Below, piece by piece: positions 31,485 to 39,690 of a DNA stretch of 48,837 nt (within the stretch, counting starts at the first letter, position 1; each line of letters begins with the position of its first letter). This DNA comes from Myxococcota bacterium (GTDB lineage: Bacteria > Myxococcota_C > UBA6777), in assembly GCA_023150835.1 (NCBI GenBank), contig JAKLKB010000065.1, positions 1 to 48,837 of the forward strand. The letters run 5' to 3'. Position numbers and translations under genes: made by a program. Below the pieces are notes generated by a model. It had not been told where the DNA came from, did not search any database, and saw only the letters and a program-made list of their open reading frames with translations.

Positions 31485-31688
31485 TCGAGACGAGATCCAA
31501 GATGACAAAATCGGACGAGATCTAAGATGACAAAACCCCGGTGTTCGCGAGATTTCAAGCGACAGAGCCGTTTGTTTGAAAAGCGATGGTCGTTTCGCCG
31601 ATACGGGGTCAAGGGGGCTGCGACCCCTTGCGGGGTATGGGGCAGCGCCCCACAAAAAACAAACCGACTGCATCGCAGCGATCACAGC
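31485..31688 (+). repeat. Tandem doublet followed by family A two-hairpin element, copy A8
   Basis: At 31489-31537 a roughly 26-bp unit (gacgagatccaagatgacaaaa) occurs twice. At 31541-31688 is a plus-oriented family A copy. Its first hairpin at 31610-31630 pairs CAAGGGG with CCCCTTG, and its second pairs TGGGGC with GCCCCA. The rest of 31689-31728 is unremarkable. The array lies beyond the 3' end of the transporter gene. Confidence 0.75.
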
Positions 31689-31728
31689 TCGTTTGCAAGC
31701 TGTCTCCAAAGGTCGGGAGTGGGGGGAG

Positions 31729-33465
31729 TCACGCGGGCTTCAGCAGACGGAGTTGGTGACGTGCGATACGGCGATTGAAGTAATGCAGTTGTTTGAGGAT
31801 ATCAAGGCTGTCGATCTCGAGGAGGGCGGGATCTTGTTCGAGGCGTTCGGGGTGTTGTTTGAGGCGGGTGATGCTTTCGATCTGGGCTTGTCGTGCGTAT
31901 TTGTCGATTTGATCGCGTAGATCGATGACTTGTTGAGCGGCTTGGGCGTCTTTTTCGGTGACGGCGCGGAGAGTGAGTTGGGTGGAGTTCATGAGGCGTT
32001 TTTGGATCTCGACAAAAAGGTCGGTGGGTTCGTGTTCTTTGGTTTTTCGGCGTTGGTGAGCGGCGTGTTCCCAATCAAGGCGCAAGAGTTCTTGGGTGAT
32101 GCGCGAGGCCATGCTTTGGTAAGTGTTGATCACGCGGATCAAGAAGAGGAGTTCTTCGGTTTCGGAGGCGTTCATCTTGTGGACGCCGAGGCGAGAGATC
32201 CAAACGGACATTTTTTGGTGCATGTGTCCGATGCGACCGCCGATTTGGCGCATTTGTCGGATGGCGGCATCGGGTTGTGGGCTGTGGAGTTGTGGGATGC
32301 GTTCGATCATGGAGATGACGCGCTGTCCGTAGCGCAAGATCTCTTTTCGGATCATCACAAGGGCGGTGCGGGCGTCTTTGAGATAAGCATCTTTCATATA
32401 GCGGAGATCGTCGTTTTCTTCGCTGTCTTCGGGTGGAGGGGGGGATATCTTGCAAGCCAACCACGCAAAGAAGGGGACAAAACCGATGAAGAGCGCGGCG
32501 CAGATCACATTAAAGAGGGTGTGAGCGTTGGCGATCTGTCGGGGGGCTTCGTAGGCGATGCGTGCGGCCCCTTGGAGGTGGTGGGCTTGGGGGGAGAGGG
32601 CGGCGACCAAGCGGCTAAAAGGCCCAAGGAAGGGCAAAAACAGCAGGACGCCGAGGGTATTAAAGAGGATGTGGACGATGGCGACTTGGCGGGCTTCAGC
32701 GGTTTGGCGCAAACTGGCGATCAGAGCGGTGACACAGGTTCCGACGTTGGCACCGAGGGCGATGGCAAGGCCGGCTTTGAGATCGAGTAGTCCTTGAGAG
32801 GCCAAGGCGATCACGACGCCGACGGTGGCTGCGCTGCTGTGGACGAGAGCCGTAAAGATCGCCCCTGCGAGCAAGCCAAAGGCCGCATAACGCATCTGGG
32901 CCATCCATTGCAGAAACAGCGGATAATGCTGGAGAGGCTGCATGGATTGGCTCATGATCTCCATGCCCACAAACAGCAATCCGAGTCCGAGCAGTGCGTG
33001 AAAAAGATGGCGGAGGCGTTCGGAAGGGAGAAAGACTTGGCCGGCAAATCCGATCGCAACCAACAGAAGTGCGTACTTGGCGATTTGAAACGCGGCAAGT
33101 TGGGCGGTGAGCGTAGAGCCGATGTTGCTGCCCATGACGATGGCGACGCTTTGCTGCATGGTCATCAAGCCCGCGCCAACAAAGCCGACCAACAACACCG
33201 TCGTGACGGTGCTGCTTTGGGTGAGTGCTGTGGCGATCGTGCCTGTGAGAAGCCCTGCGAATCGGTTGGGTGTAAGTCGTTGCAAGGTGTCGCGGAGATG
33301 ATCGCCAGCTGCAGCTTTCAAAGACTCGGACAGGCGGTCCAATCCGTACAAAAAGATCGAAAGCCCGCCAAACAGTCCGATCAGCAACAAGTGCCATGTG
33401 ATGGATGTTTTCTGTGTCGTGGGCATCGTTGAGGCCCACCAAAAGGCCGCAGAGAAGGTCGTCAT
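31729..33465 (-). CDS. Na/Pi-cotransporter family membrane protein with PhoU-like C-terminal domain
   Basis: Probably a Na+-coupled phosphate transporter or efflux protein (NptA/YjbB type). The 578-residue protein has eight or so membrane helices in two inverted repeats, with the two signature segments TQSSTVTTVLLVGFVGAG and VHSSAATVGVVIALAS. A long cytoplasmic C-terminus (about 370-575) forms helical bundles like PhoU (RTALVMIRKEILRYGQRV, YFNRRIARHQLRLL). The start is uncertain: ATG 33465 gives the length stated; ATG 33426 or an upstream ATG at 33558 are alternatives; none has a strong ribosome binding site. No phosphate regulon neighbours are visible. The family call is confident. Confidence 0.85.
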   Translation of the reverse strand: MTTFSAAFWWASTMPTTQKTSITWHLLLIGLFGGLSIFLYGLDRLSESLKAAAGDHLRDTLQRLTPNRFAGLLTGTIATALTQSSTVTTVLLVGFVGAGLMTMQQSVAIVMGSNIGSTLTAQLAAFQIAKYALLLVAIGFAGQVFLPSERLRHLFHALLGLGLLFVGMEIMSQSMQPLQHYPLFLQWMAQMRYAAFGLLAGAIFTALVHSSAATVGVVIALASQGLLDLKAGLAIALGANVGTCVTALIASLRQTAEARQVAIVHILFNTLGVLLFLPFLGPFSRLVAALSPQAHHLQGAARIAYEAPRQIANAHTLFNVICAALFIGFVPFFAWLACKISPPPPEDSEENDDLRYMKDAYLKDARTALVMIRKEILRYGQRVISMIERIPQLHSPQPDAAIRQMRQIGGRIGHMHQKMSVWISRLGVHKMNASETEELLFLIRVINTYQSMASRITQELLRLDWEHAAHQRRKTKEHEPTDLFVEIQKRLMNSTQLTLRAVTEKDAQAAQQVIDLRDQIDKYARQAQIESITRLKQHPERLEQDPALLEIDSLDILKQLHYFNRRIARHQLRLLKPA

Positions 33466-33576
33466 CGAGTATCCGAGGTTGCTTGTTTGGTAAGAGGAGA
33501 TGGGGTTGCCTGCGTGACAACAGCGCGACATGATGAAGGCAAAAGGGTGTCGACGCAAGAGCAGGACGCGATGCGG

Positions 33577-33885
33577 CGGAAAGATGATACGAGATCCGCC
33601 CGTTGTGTGATGGTAAGGATGTCGGGGCAGACCCCATAGGCGTTAGGTGAAGCGGAGGAAAGCCCCCCACCCCGCCCTCCCCCGTGAACAGGGGAGGGAG
33701 CGAAAGTCGGAAGCATCGGGGATTTTGTTTTTTCATGACGCACGCTGTATGCACGAGATGCAGACGCTGCCCGTTCGGTTTCCACCTTAACAAGGCGCGT
33801 ATGGGGGCAGACCCCTGTGTCTGCCCGATTGTCGGGCGTCTACGCACTCTCCTTTGTGGTGTACATCATTTGGATATCGTATTAG
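33577..33885. repeat. Family B element split by a nested element C, with 12-bp target duplication
   Basis: The left half of a family B element (atacgagatccgcc at 33577, then ggggcagacccc near 33635) and the right half (gggggcagacccc near 33805, ending ggatatcgtat near 33881) flank an insert of about 160 bp. ggggcagacccc is present on both sides of the insert, as a target-site duplication. The insert starts ccccata and ends tatgggg, an inverted repeat, and carries a cctcccc/ggggagg hairpin near 33675. Its right part (cagacgctgcccgtt...aaggcgcg) is also at the left edge of the window. Genes are absent from 33466 to 33881. Confidence 0.6.
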
Positions 33886-34871
33886 CTGCGTCGTGCGTGG
33901 AGATAAAAGCGCCAAGGTGCGGGATAACCTTCGGCGGTAAGGGAAGGATCGTGCGGGTCGAGGAAGTCGGCGAGGCTGTCGATATCGGCCCAAGGGGTGC
34001 GTCGTTGCTCTTGGGTGGAGAGGGGTGCAGCGAAGAGGCAGCGCAGATCGGTAAATCCAGCGCGCAGCAGCCAATTTTCGAGGCAGCTTTGTGTGGGCAA
34101 GAACCAGATACCACGGGCTTTTGCGTAGCGTTGTCGTGGCATCAGGGCGACGGGATCGTCTCCCGGGATGCCTTGGCAGTCGACGATGATCTCGCCTTGG
34201 GGTGTGAGGGCTTGGTGCATCTTGCGCAAGAGGCCGATGGGATCGGTGTGATGGTAGAGGATACCGAGGCAAAAGATCGTGTCGAAGAAGCCGGTGAACA
34301 GGTCGGTGTGTTCGACGCCGAAGAGTTCAAAGTGAAGGTTATCGAGGCGGGTCCATTGTTGGAGAAGTTGAAAGGCCCAGTAGTGCTTGGCGTAGGGTTC
34401 AAAACCGATCACGCAAGCGGGATCGTGTTGGGCCATTCGAAACATAAAGTAGCCGTTGTGACAGCCGATATCAGCGATGCGTTTGTTTTGGAGGGAGACA
34501 TGAGGGGCGATCCGCGACCACTTCCAATCGGAGCGCCATTCGGCGTCGATAGTGGTTCCAAACAGCGTAAAGGGGCCTTTTTTCCACGGTCGAAAGGTGT
34601 CGAGGGCTTGTGCAAGGAGAAGATGTTGTGACTCGGAGAGGTCGGTGCTTTGGCCGATGGATACGCTGTCTTGGTCGAGTTGCAGGCAGGACGGTGAGAA
34701 GTGGCGTGTTTGGTAGGCGACTGTGCGGCTGTGTGCGAGGTTTGGAGCGTCGAGGAGCGCGTTGCGTTGTGTGCGCAGGTGGCGGATCGCTTCGTGGTGG
34801 AGGGCGTTTTGGGAACATTGTTCGAGATAATCAGGGGCTTGGTATCCGCGATATGCTGGGGGGATCTGCAT
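33882..34871 (-). CDS. cmoB: tRNA U34 carboxymethyltransferase CmoB
   Basis: CmoB transfers a carboxymethyl group from carboxy-SAM to 5-hydroxyuridine at tRNA position 34, giving cmo5U and allowing wobble reading. The 329-residue protein matches family length. Motif I is IADIGCHNGYFMFRM; a GFEPYAKHYWAFQLLQ segment follows; and FDTIFCLGILYHHTDPIGLLRKM is characteristic. Earlier, WRSDWKWSRI is conserved in the family (substrate tRNA/carboxy-SAM region). ATG 34871 is chosen; the frame extends upstream through repeat DNA that should not be translated. GAGAG lies about 7 bases upstream within the repeat. cmoA is the upstream gene on the same strand, separated by 63-bp repeats, so they may still form one operon. 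Confidence 0.9.
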   Translation of the reverse strand: MQIPPAYRGYQAPDYLEQCSQNALHHEAIRHLRTQRNALLDAPNLAHSRTVAYQTRHFSPSCLQLDQDSVSIGQSTDLSESQHLLLAQALDTFRPWKKGPFTLFGTTIDAEWRSDWKWSRIAPHVSLQNKRIADIGCHNGYFMFRMAQHDPACVIGFEPYAKHYWAFQLLQQWTRLDNLHFELFGVEHTDLFTGFFDTIFCLGILYHHTDPIGLLRKMHQALTPQGEIIVDCQGIPGDDPVALMPRQRYAKARGIWFLPTQSCLENWLLRAGFTDLRCLFAAPLSTQEQRRTPWADIDSLADFLDPHDPSLTAEGYPAPWRFYLHARRS

Positions 34872-34873
34872 GG

Positions 34874-35030
34874 TTTTTCTCTCACAGAGGCCGCGTTTCG
34901 GTAGCCATCGAATGGACGGATGTTGTAGAGGATGGGCTTTTGTCTCACAGAGGCTGAGTTTCGGTAGACGTCGAATGGACGGATGTTGTAGAGGATGGGC
35001 TTTTGTCTCACAGAGGCCGAGTTTCGGGGG
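34874..35030 (-). repeat. 63-bp tandem repeat carrying the cmoA stop region
   Basis: Copies of a 63-bp unit (marker ctcacagaggc at 34881, 34944 and 35007) fill the gap between cmoA and cmoB. The rightmost copy includes the last codons and TGA of cmoA (35008-35010). The leftmost copy also contains the cmoB ribosome binding site region. 63 = 21 codons. Confidence 0.9.
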
Positions 35031-35787
35031 TGGTTTTGCGTGCCACAAAGGTTGTGAAGCCGTGCATCTTGAGCAGGATATCGACTTCGCGAAAGCCCGC
35101 GTCATAGAGCATGGCGAGTTGTTCGTCTTGAGAGAGGGGGATCAAGACGTGTTCGAGGGCTTCTTTTTTGCGTTCGATCTCGCTGCGTGCGTAGCCATTG
35201 CGTTCTTTGAAGGCTTCGTAGTGGCGGGTGATCGTCTCTTGAAAATGCGGCGAGTGGCATTTGACTTTTTCGCTCAAAAACAACAATCCCCCTGAGAGAA
35301 GGCCATCGAAGACAGAACGCAATAGCGTGGTGCGTTGGTTGATCGGCAAAAATTGGAGGGTGTAGTTCATGACGACGACGCTGCTGTCGGCAAAAGAGAA
35401 CAAGTTGGCGTCGAGGCAATGGAGTTCGACTTTGTGGTGAGAGGCGATGTGGGCGAGTTTTTCGCGGGCTTTGTCGATCATGGGTTGGGCGTTGTCGAGG
35501 CCAACGAGGATGGCGGGGGATTTGAGGAAGCGGCCAAGCAACTCAAGAAAAGTGCCTGTCGAGCAACCGACATCGACGATGCGGGTGTGGGGTTGGTGGT
35601 AGTCTTTGGCCCAATGCGCAGCACAAGCGACGACTTCGCGGTACATCGGGACAGAGCGCGAGACCATATCATCAAAGACGCGGACGACTTCTTCGTTGAA
35701 GGCGAAGGGTTTGGGCCAAGGGCCGCGCTCAAAGAGTTCGTCTTTTTCGGAATCGAGGTAGAGTTGGGCGGGCGCTTTTGGGTCCAT
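35008..35787 (-). CDS. cmoA: Carboxy-S-adenosyl-L-methionine synthase CmoA
   Basis: CmoA makes carboxy-SAM from SAM and prephenate, the donor used by CmoB. The 259-residue protein has motif I IVDVGCSTGTFLELLG (near 77-92), LVGLDNAQPMIDKA, LHCLDANLF and VMNYTLQFLPINQRTTLL, all typical of CmoA. The early segment FDDMVSRSVPMYREV matches the family's substrate-binding entrance. Start ATG 35787 has GGAG about 12 bases upstream. It is followed on the same strand by cmoB, its pathway partner, which supports both names. Confidence 0.92.
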   Translation of the reverse strand: MDPKAPAQLYLDSEKDELFERGPWPKPFAFNEEVVRVFDDMVSRSVPMYREVVACAAHWAKDYHQPHTRIVDVGCSTGTFLELLGRFLKSPAILVGLDNAQPMIDKAREKLAHIASHHKVELHCLDANLFSFADSSVVVMNYTLQFLPINQRTTLLRSVFDGLLSGGLLFLSEKVKCHSPHFQETITRHYEAFKERNGYARSEIERKKEALEHVLIPLSQDEQLAMLYDAGFREVDILLKMHGFTTFVARKTTPETRPL

Positions 35788-36238
35788 CGAAGTCTTGGTC
35801 TCCGCGTCTCGGGCGATGCGTCAAACTGCGCAGCGCAAAGGTTGGGTTCAATCAAAGTCTTGGTTTCTGTGTATGGAGCAAGAGGTCTTTGTTTGTGGGC
35901 CGGGCCTCGGTGAGTGGATGGAGATTGGCGTACGATGAAGATCGTGTCAACTCTAAGGGGGCCGCGATTTGATGGGAGCGGATACGGGCGGAGATTCATG
36001 TGCGAGAAAGCCTCGGGTTGTCAACCCCTGTGGGGTGTGAGAGGGCGGTGGGAGGCGGTGCATCGTTGGAGCGCGTGTTGGAGGGTGAAGGGACGGGCAA
36101 TTGTGCGCACGTTGTTGACGCAAAGGTGAGGATGCAACATGGTAAGAAGTTGGATCGCAAAGTTTGCGGGACGTGCCGTATACGGGACGGTACGCAAGGA
36201 TGGATTGTTCCCCCTCTACGCTGGAGATATCGTTGGTG
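35788..36238. other. Divergent intergenic region between cmoA and kinase genes
   Basis: 450 bases between divergent cmoA and kinase genes. A duplication of aagtcttggtctccgcgtct / aagtcttggtttctgtgtat occurs next to the cmoA start (35790 and 35856). Promoters for both genes should lie here but I could not identify -10/-35 boxes. No gene is recognisable. Confidence 0.35.
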
Positions 36239-39200
36239 ATGTCCTCGAAACGGTCGGCCTGTCCACAATGTGAGACCCCGCTTCAAGACGCTGGCACCTT
36301 GTTTTGTCCGAAATGCTCGTTTCCGCTGATGTTGATTGCGGGAAAATACCGTTTGGAGCGAGCGTTGGAAAAAGGAGGTTTTGGGACGGTCTATTTGGCC
36401 CATCACACGGGCTTAACGCGAGACACAGAGCGGGTGATCAAAGTGATCGAGCCCGGGATGTTTGCCGAAGAAGAAAGCCAGATCCGTTTTCGGCGCGAAG
36501 TGGAATTGACATCAAGTTTGTCGCAGCGCAACAACCATATCGTGCGGATCTACGACGACTTTGGTCGTGAGCCCGAGCTAGGTTATTACTATGTGATGGA
36601 GTATCTGCGTGGCAAGCCGCTTTCTCATGTGATGTGTCCGGGAAAAGCCTTGCATGCGAAGCTGATCTTTTTGTTGATGGAGCAGCTTTGTTCGGCTTTG
36701 GATGCCGCACACCGCGAGCATATCGTTCACCGCGATCTCAAACCCCCCAACATCTTTTTGATCGAGCGCGACAAAAATCCTTGTTTCGTCAAGATCCTCG
36801 ATTTTGGGATCGCCAAGCCGCTTTCGGAGACAGGGGCGGGTGTGACGCGGCATATCTTGGGGACGCCGCACTATATGTCACCCGAACAATGCCTCAACGA
36901 GCCCGTCGATGCGCGTTCGGACCTGTATGCGTTGGGGATGTTGTTTTATCACATGAGTACGGGGACGCATCCGTTCCAAAAGTTAAAAGGGGGTTCTGAC
37001 TTTGCGGTGATGCAGGCGCAGATCTCGCAGCCTGCGATGCCGATGCGCGAGAAGCGCCCCGATCTACCGATATCTGAGGAGCTAGATCGCGTGGTCTTAA
37101 AAGCGATCGAGAAAGAGGCCGATGATCGTTATCCAACGGCGGCTGCGTTTTGGGCGGCCCTGCGGCCCTTTGCACCGCCGCCCTCGTCTTTGTCGGAACT
37201 CCAAGGACTGTTGGCAGAAGCCGTCGCGATCCGTGCGCTCGATATGCGGCGCAGAAATCCCGTCAAACCCGCCACCGTCTCTCTGGGTCCAGATGATGCT
37301 TTGAGCGAAGTCCCCGAAGAGGTCGGAGAGGCTGGGGAGATCGGAGAGGCCGGAGAGGTCGGAGGAGCGAAGCGCTCTTCGGATGAAAAGGTGGAGCTTC
37401 CGCCGCCTTCTTCTCCGACTTCGTACGAGATGTTGGCCGATCCTATCGAGCAGCCTGTGTCGGCAGAGCCTCCTGCGGGGCTATCTGCTCGCCCTGCGTC
37501 GGAGGTCGCGGTTTCTTCGGCGGGTGCGTGGTTGGGGGTCTCTCCTGCTCTGTTTGTGGGGGGCAGCGGATCGGAAAAACCCGCAGGAAACGGACGTAGC
37601 GCAGCCGGTCATCCCAAAGATACGATGCCTTTGGATATGGATGCGCTGGATTTTTTGCATGGAGAAGCGCGTGTAGACGATCTGCGTGCTGCCATGCGAG
37701 CGATGGCTTCCTCGCGTGGCGAGACTTCGCGCCCGTTGCTTTTGTCGGAGGGGGCTTCGCCAGTCTTGGAGATGTCGGCGGATCTATCGCCTGTTTCGCA
37801 GAAGGCAGCGGGTCTCTCGCCTGTATTGGAGAGCGTAGGAGGGGCTTCGCCGTTTCATCCGCTGGTTTCTTCGTCTAGCCTGCCTCCTGATGGAAACGGG
37901 ATGTTCGATCAAAATCGAACAGAAGAGGTGCATTTTACCGAGGACTCGGATCTTTTGGCTCCTCCGCAGCTTTCGGCAGAACAGGTGTTGGCTTTGCGAT
38001 CGGCTGCTCCCACCGAAGAAGTCCACCACTTTGTTTTGCCCGAGCATCGGCCAGCAACGCCTTCTTTTGATTCGCTGTCTGCGACGGTTCCTGTGGGCGT
38101 GGAGAACGAAGAACTCTTGCCTTCCGTTGCGGCCCTTGCTTCCGATGGAATACAGAGCGCCAATGAAGAAATCGAGGTGTCTTCGGAGCGAGCAGGGGCC
38201 TCGCGTGGGGCCGTTTTTGTGCTGTTGCTGGCGATGGTGGCGGTTGCTGTAGGGGTTTGGACGCAGCGAGCCCAATGGTTTGGCTCGTCGACACAGCCGC
38301 TTCAAACAAAGTCCACATCTCGCAGCGGCGAACCCTCGATCAAACAAAGCCATCCCACCGAACCGAACAGCCTTGCGCTACGAAATCAACCATCGCGTCC
38401 GCTCGTTTCATCGGGGCGTCTGGCTTCTGAACCTTCGTCTTTTCTCGAAGAGAGGTCCATCGCGTCCGAACCACCGCAACCTTCGCTTGATGCGGGACAA
38501 TCTGCGATCTTGCCCGAACAACGGGCCACTTCTGCGCCTGATCATCAAATCCTCACCGACGCTGGAAAAGAGGCCGCGTCGATGTCTCCGTCGACGATGC
38601 TGCCTGCCTCGCCGCTACCTGTTCCGAAGCTGGTGGTCTTTTCGCGTGGAGATGCCCAACGGACAGGGGTTTATGATGCGAAGGGACTCCAAGGCTTTCG
38701 CCGTCGGGTGGTGTGGCGCAAGAAGACCAAAGGCAACGTGAACACAAGCCCCGTTGTGGTCGGAAGTGCGGTGTACTTTGGTGCGGATGATGGGTTCTTT
38801 TATGCGGTGCAATTGGCGGATGGCGAAGAGATCTGGAAGCGGAAGATCGGGGCGCGGATCGTGTCTTCGCCGCTGGTGGTTGATGGTGTGGTGTATTTCG
38901 GATCGTGGGATCACTCGCTGTATGCGCTGCGTCGGAAAGATGGGGCGACGTTGTGGCATCACAAAGCCAAAGGCTCGATCGATGGGGCTCCTGCGGCAGA
39001 TCGCGATCGAGTATACTTTGGCAGCGACGATTATCACATCTACGCGGTGGATCGGGCAAATGGGCGTTTGGTGTGGAAGTACAAGACAGGGCGATTGATC
39101 AGCGCTGCGCCGACGTTGTCGGGAGATGCGTTGTTTGTGGGCAGCAACGACGGCTTTTTGTATGCGATGGATGCGAAAAAAGGCAGCGAGCGTTGGCGTT

Positions 39201-39661
39201 TTCAAACCAAAGGGCGGATCTCGGGTGCGGCTGCGGTGGCGGGGGGGGTGGTATACTTTGGCAGCAGCGATCAGTCTGTTTATGCGGTGGATGCGTTGAC
39301 AGGAAAACAGCGTTGGGTCTTTGAGACGGGCGGAGAGATCACGGCTTCTCCCGCAGTTTCGGAAAAAGAGATCTACATCGGCAGTCATGATGGGTCGGTG
39401 TATGCGATCGATCGGGCTTCGGGAAAGCAGGTGTGGCGTTTTCACACACGCGGCAAGGTGTTGTCTTCGCCTGCGATCTGGGGAGAAGAAGTCTTGTTCA
39501 AGAGCCAAGACCGCTACTTGTACGCCGTGAATATCCGCACCAAAAGACGCCATTGGCGGATGCGTTTGGGGTTGTCGTGGGCAGGCGCGGCCCCTGTCCC
39601 CGCAGATCGATTTGTCTTGATCGGTGTTCTCTATCCTGCCGGACTGTGGGCGATCCAGTGA
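36239..39661 (+). CDS. Transmembrane Ser/Thr protein kinase with N-terminal zinc ribbon and C-terminal PQQ beta-propeller
   Basis: A 1140-residue sensor kinase. A zinc ribbon opens the protein (C8, C11, C23, C26). The kinase domain spans about 36-310: Gly-rich loop EKGGFGTVYLA, catalytic Lys in ERVIKVIE (K68), HRDLKPPN (D166, N171), DFG (D188) and SPE. A 340-residue Ser/Glu/Pro linker follows. A membrane helix is near 656-676 (VFVLLLAMVAVAVGVW). The outer part (about 798-1140) is a PQQ-type beta-propeller with repeats of YFGSxDxxxYAVDxxxGxxxW, seven to eight blades, expected in the periplasm as the ligand-sensing module. The start ATG 36239 has GGAG about 12 bases upstream. The downstream methyltransferase starts 29 bases after the stop, suggesting one transcript. 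Ligand unknown. Confidence 0.9.
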   Translation: MSSKRSACPQCETPLQDAGTLFCPKCSFPLMLIAGKYRLERALEKGGFGTVYLAHHTGLTRDTERVIKVIEPGMFAEEESQIRFRREVELTSSLSQRNNHIVRIYDDFGREPELGYYYVMEYLRGKPLSHVMCPGKALHAKLIFLLMEQLCSALDAAHREHIVHRDLKPPNIFLIERDKNPCFVKILDFGIAKPLSETGAGVTRHILGTPHYMSPEQCLNEPVDARSDLYALGMLFYHMSTGTHPFQKLKGGSDFAVMQAQISQPAMPMREKRPDLPISEELDRVVLKAIEKEADDRYPTAAAFWAALRPFAPPPSSLSELQGLLAEAVAIRALDMRRRNPVKPATVSLGPDDALSEVPEEVGEAGEIGEAGEVGGAKRSSDEKVELPPPSSPTSYEMLADPIEQPVSAEPPAGLSARPASEVAVSSAGAWLGVSPALFVGGSGSEKPAGNGRSAAGHPKDTMPLDMDALDFLHGEARVDDLRAAMRAMASSRGETSRPLLLSEGASPVLEMSADLSPVSQKAAGLSPVLESVGGASPFHPLVSSSSLPPDGNGMFDQNRTEEVHFTEDSDLLAPPQLSAEQVLALRSAAPTEEVHHFVLPEHRPATPSFDSLSATVPVGVENEELLPSVAALASDGIQSANEEIEVSSERAGASRGAVFVLLLAMVAVAVGVWTQRAQWFGSSTQPLQTKSTSRSGEPSIKQSHPTEPNSLALRNQPSRPLVSSGRLASEPSSFLEERSIASEPPQPSLDAGQSAILPEQRATSAPDHQILTDAGKEAASMSPSTMLPASPLPVPKLVVFSRGDAQRTGVYDAKGLQGFRRRVVWRKKTKGNVNTSPVVVGSAVYFGADDGFFYAVQLADGEEIWKRKIGARIVSSPLVVDGVVYFGSWDHSLYALRRKDGATLWHHKAKGSIDGAPAADRDRVYFGSDDYHIYAVDRANGRLVWKYKTGRLISAAPTLSGDALFVGSNDGFLYAMDAKKGSERWRFQTKGRISGAAAVAGGVVYFGSSDQSVYAVDALTGKQRWVFETGGEITASPAVSEKEIYIGSHDGSVYAIDRASGKQVWRFHTRGKVLSSPAIWGEEVLFKSQDRYLYAVNIRTKRRHWRMRLGLSWAGAAPVPADRFVLIGVLYPAGLWAIQ

Positions 39662-39690
39662 GTGCTGGTTCGGTACGTTAAGAAAGAACG

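Noticed and set aside
34874-35030. CRISPR-like appearance of regularly spaced 63-bp repeats
   Set aside because: Units are contiguous tandem copies without unique spacers, and no cas genes are nearby; the same applies to the other arrays.
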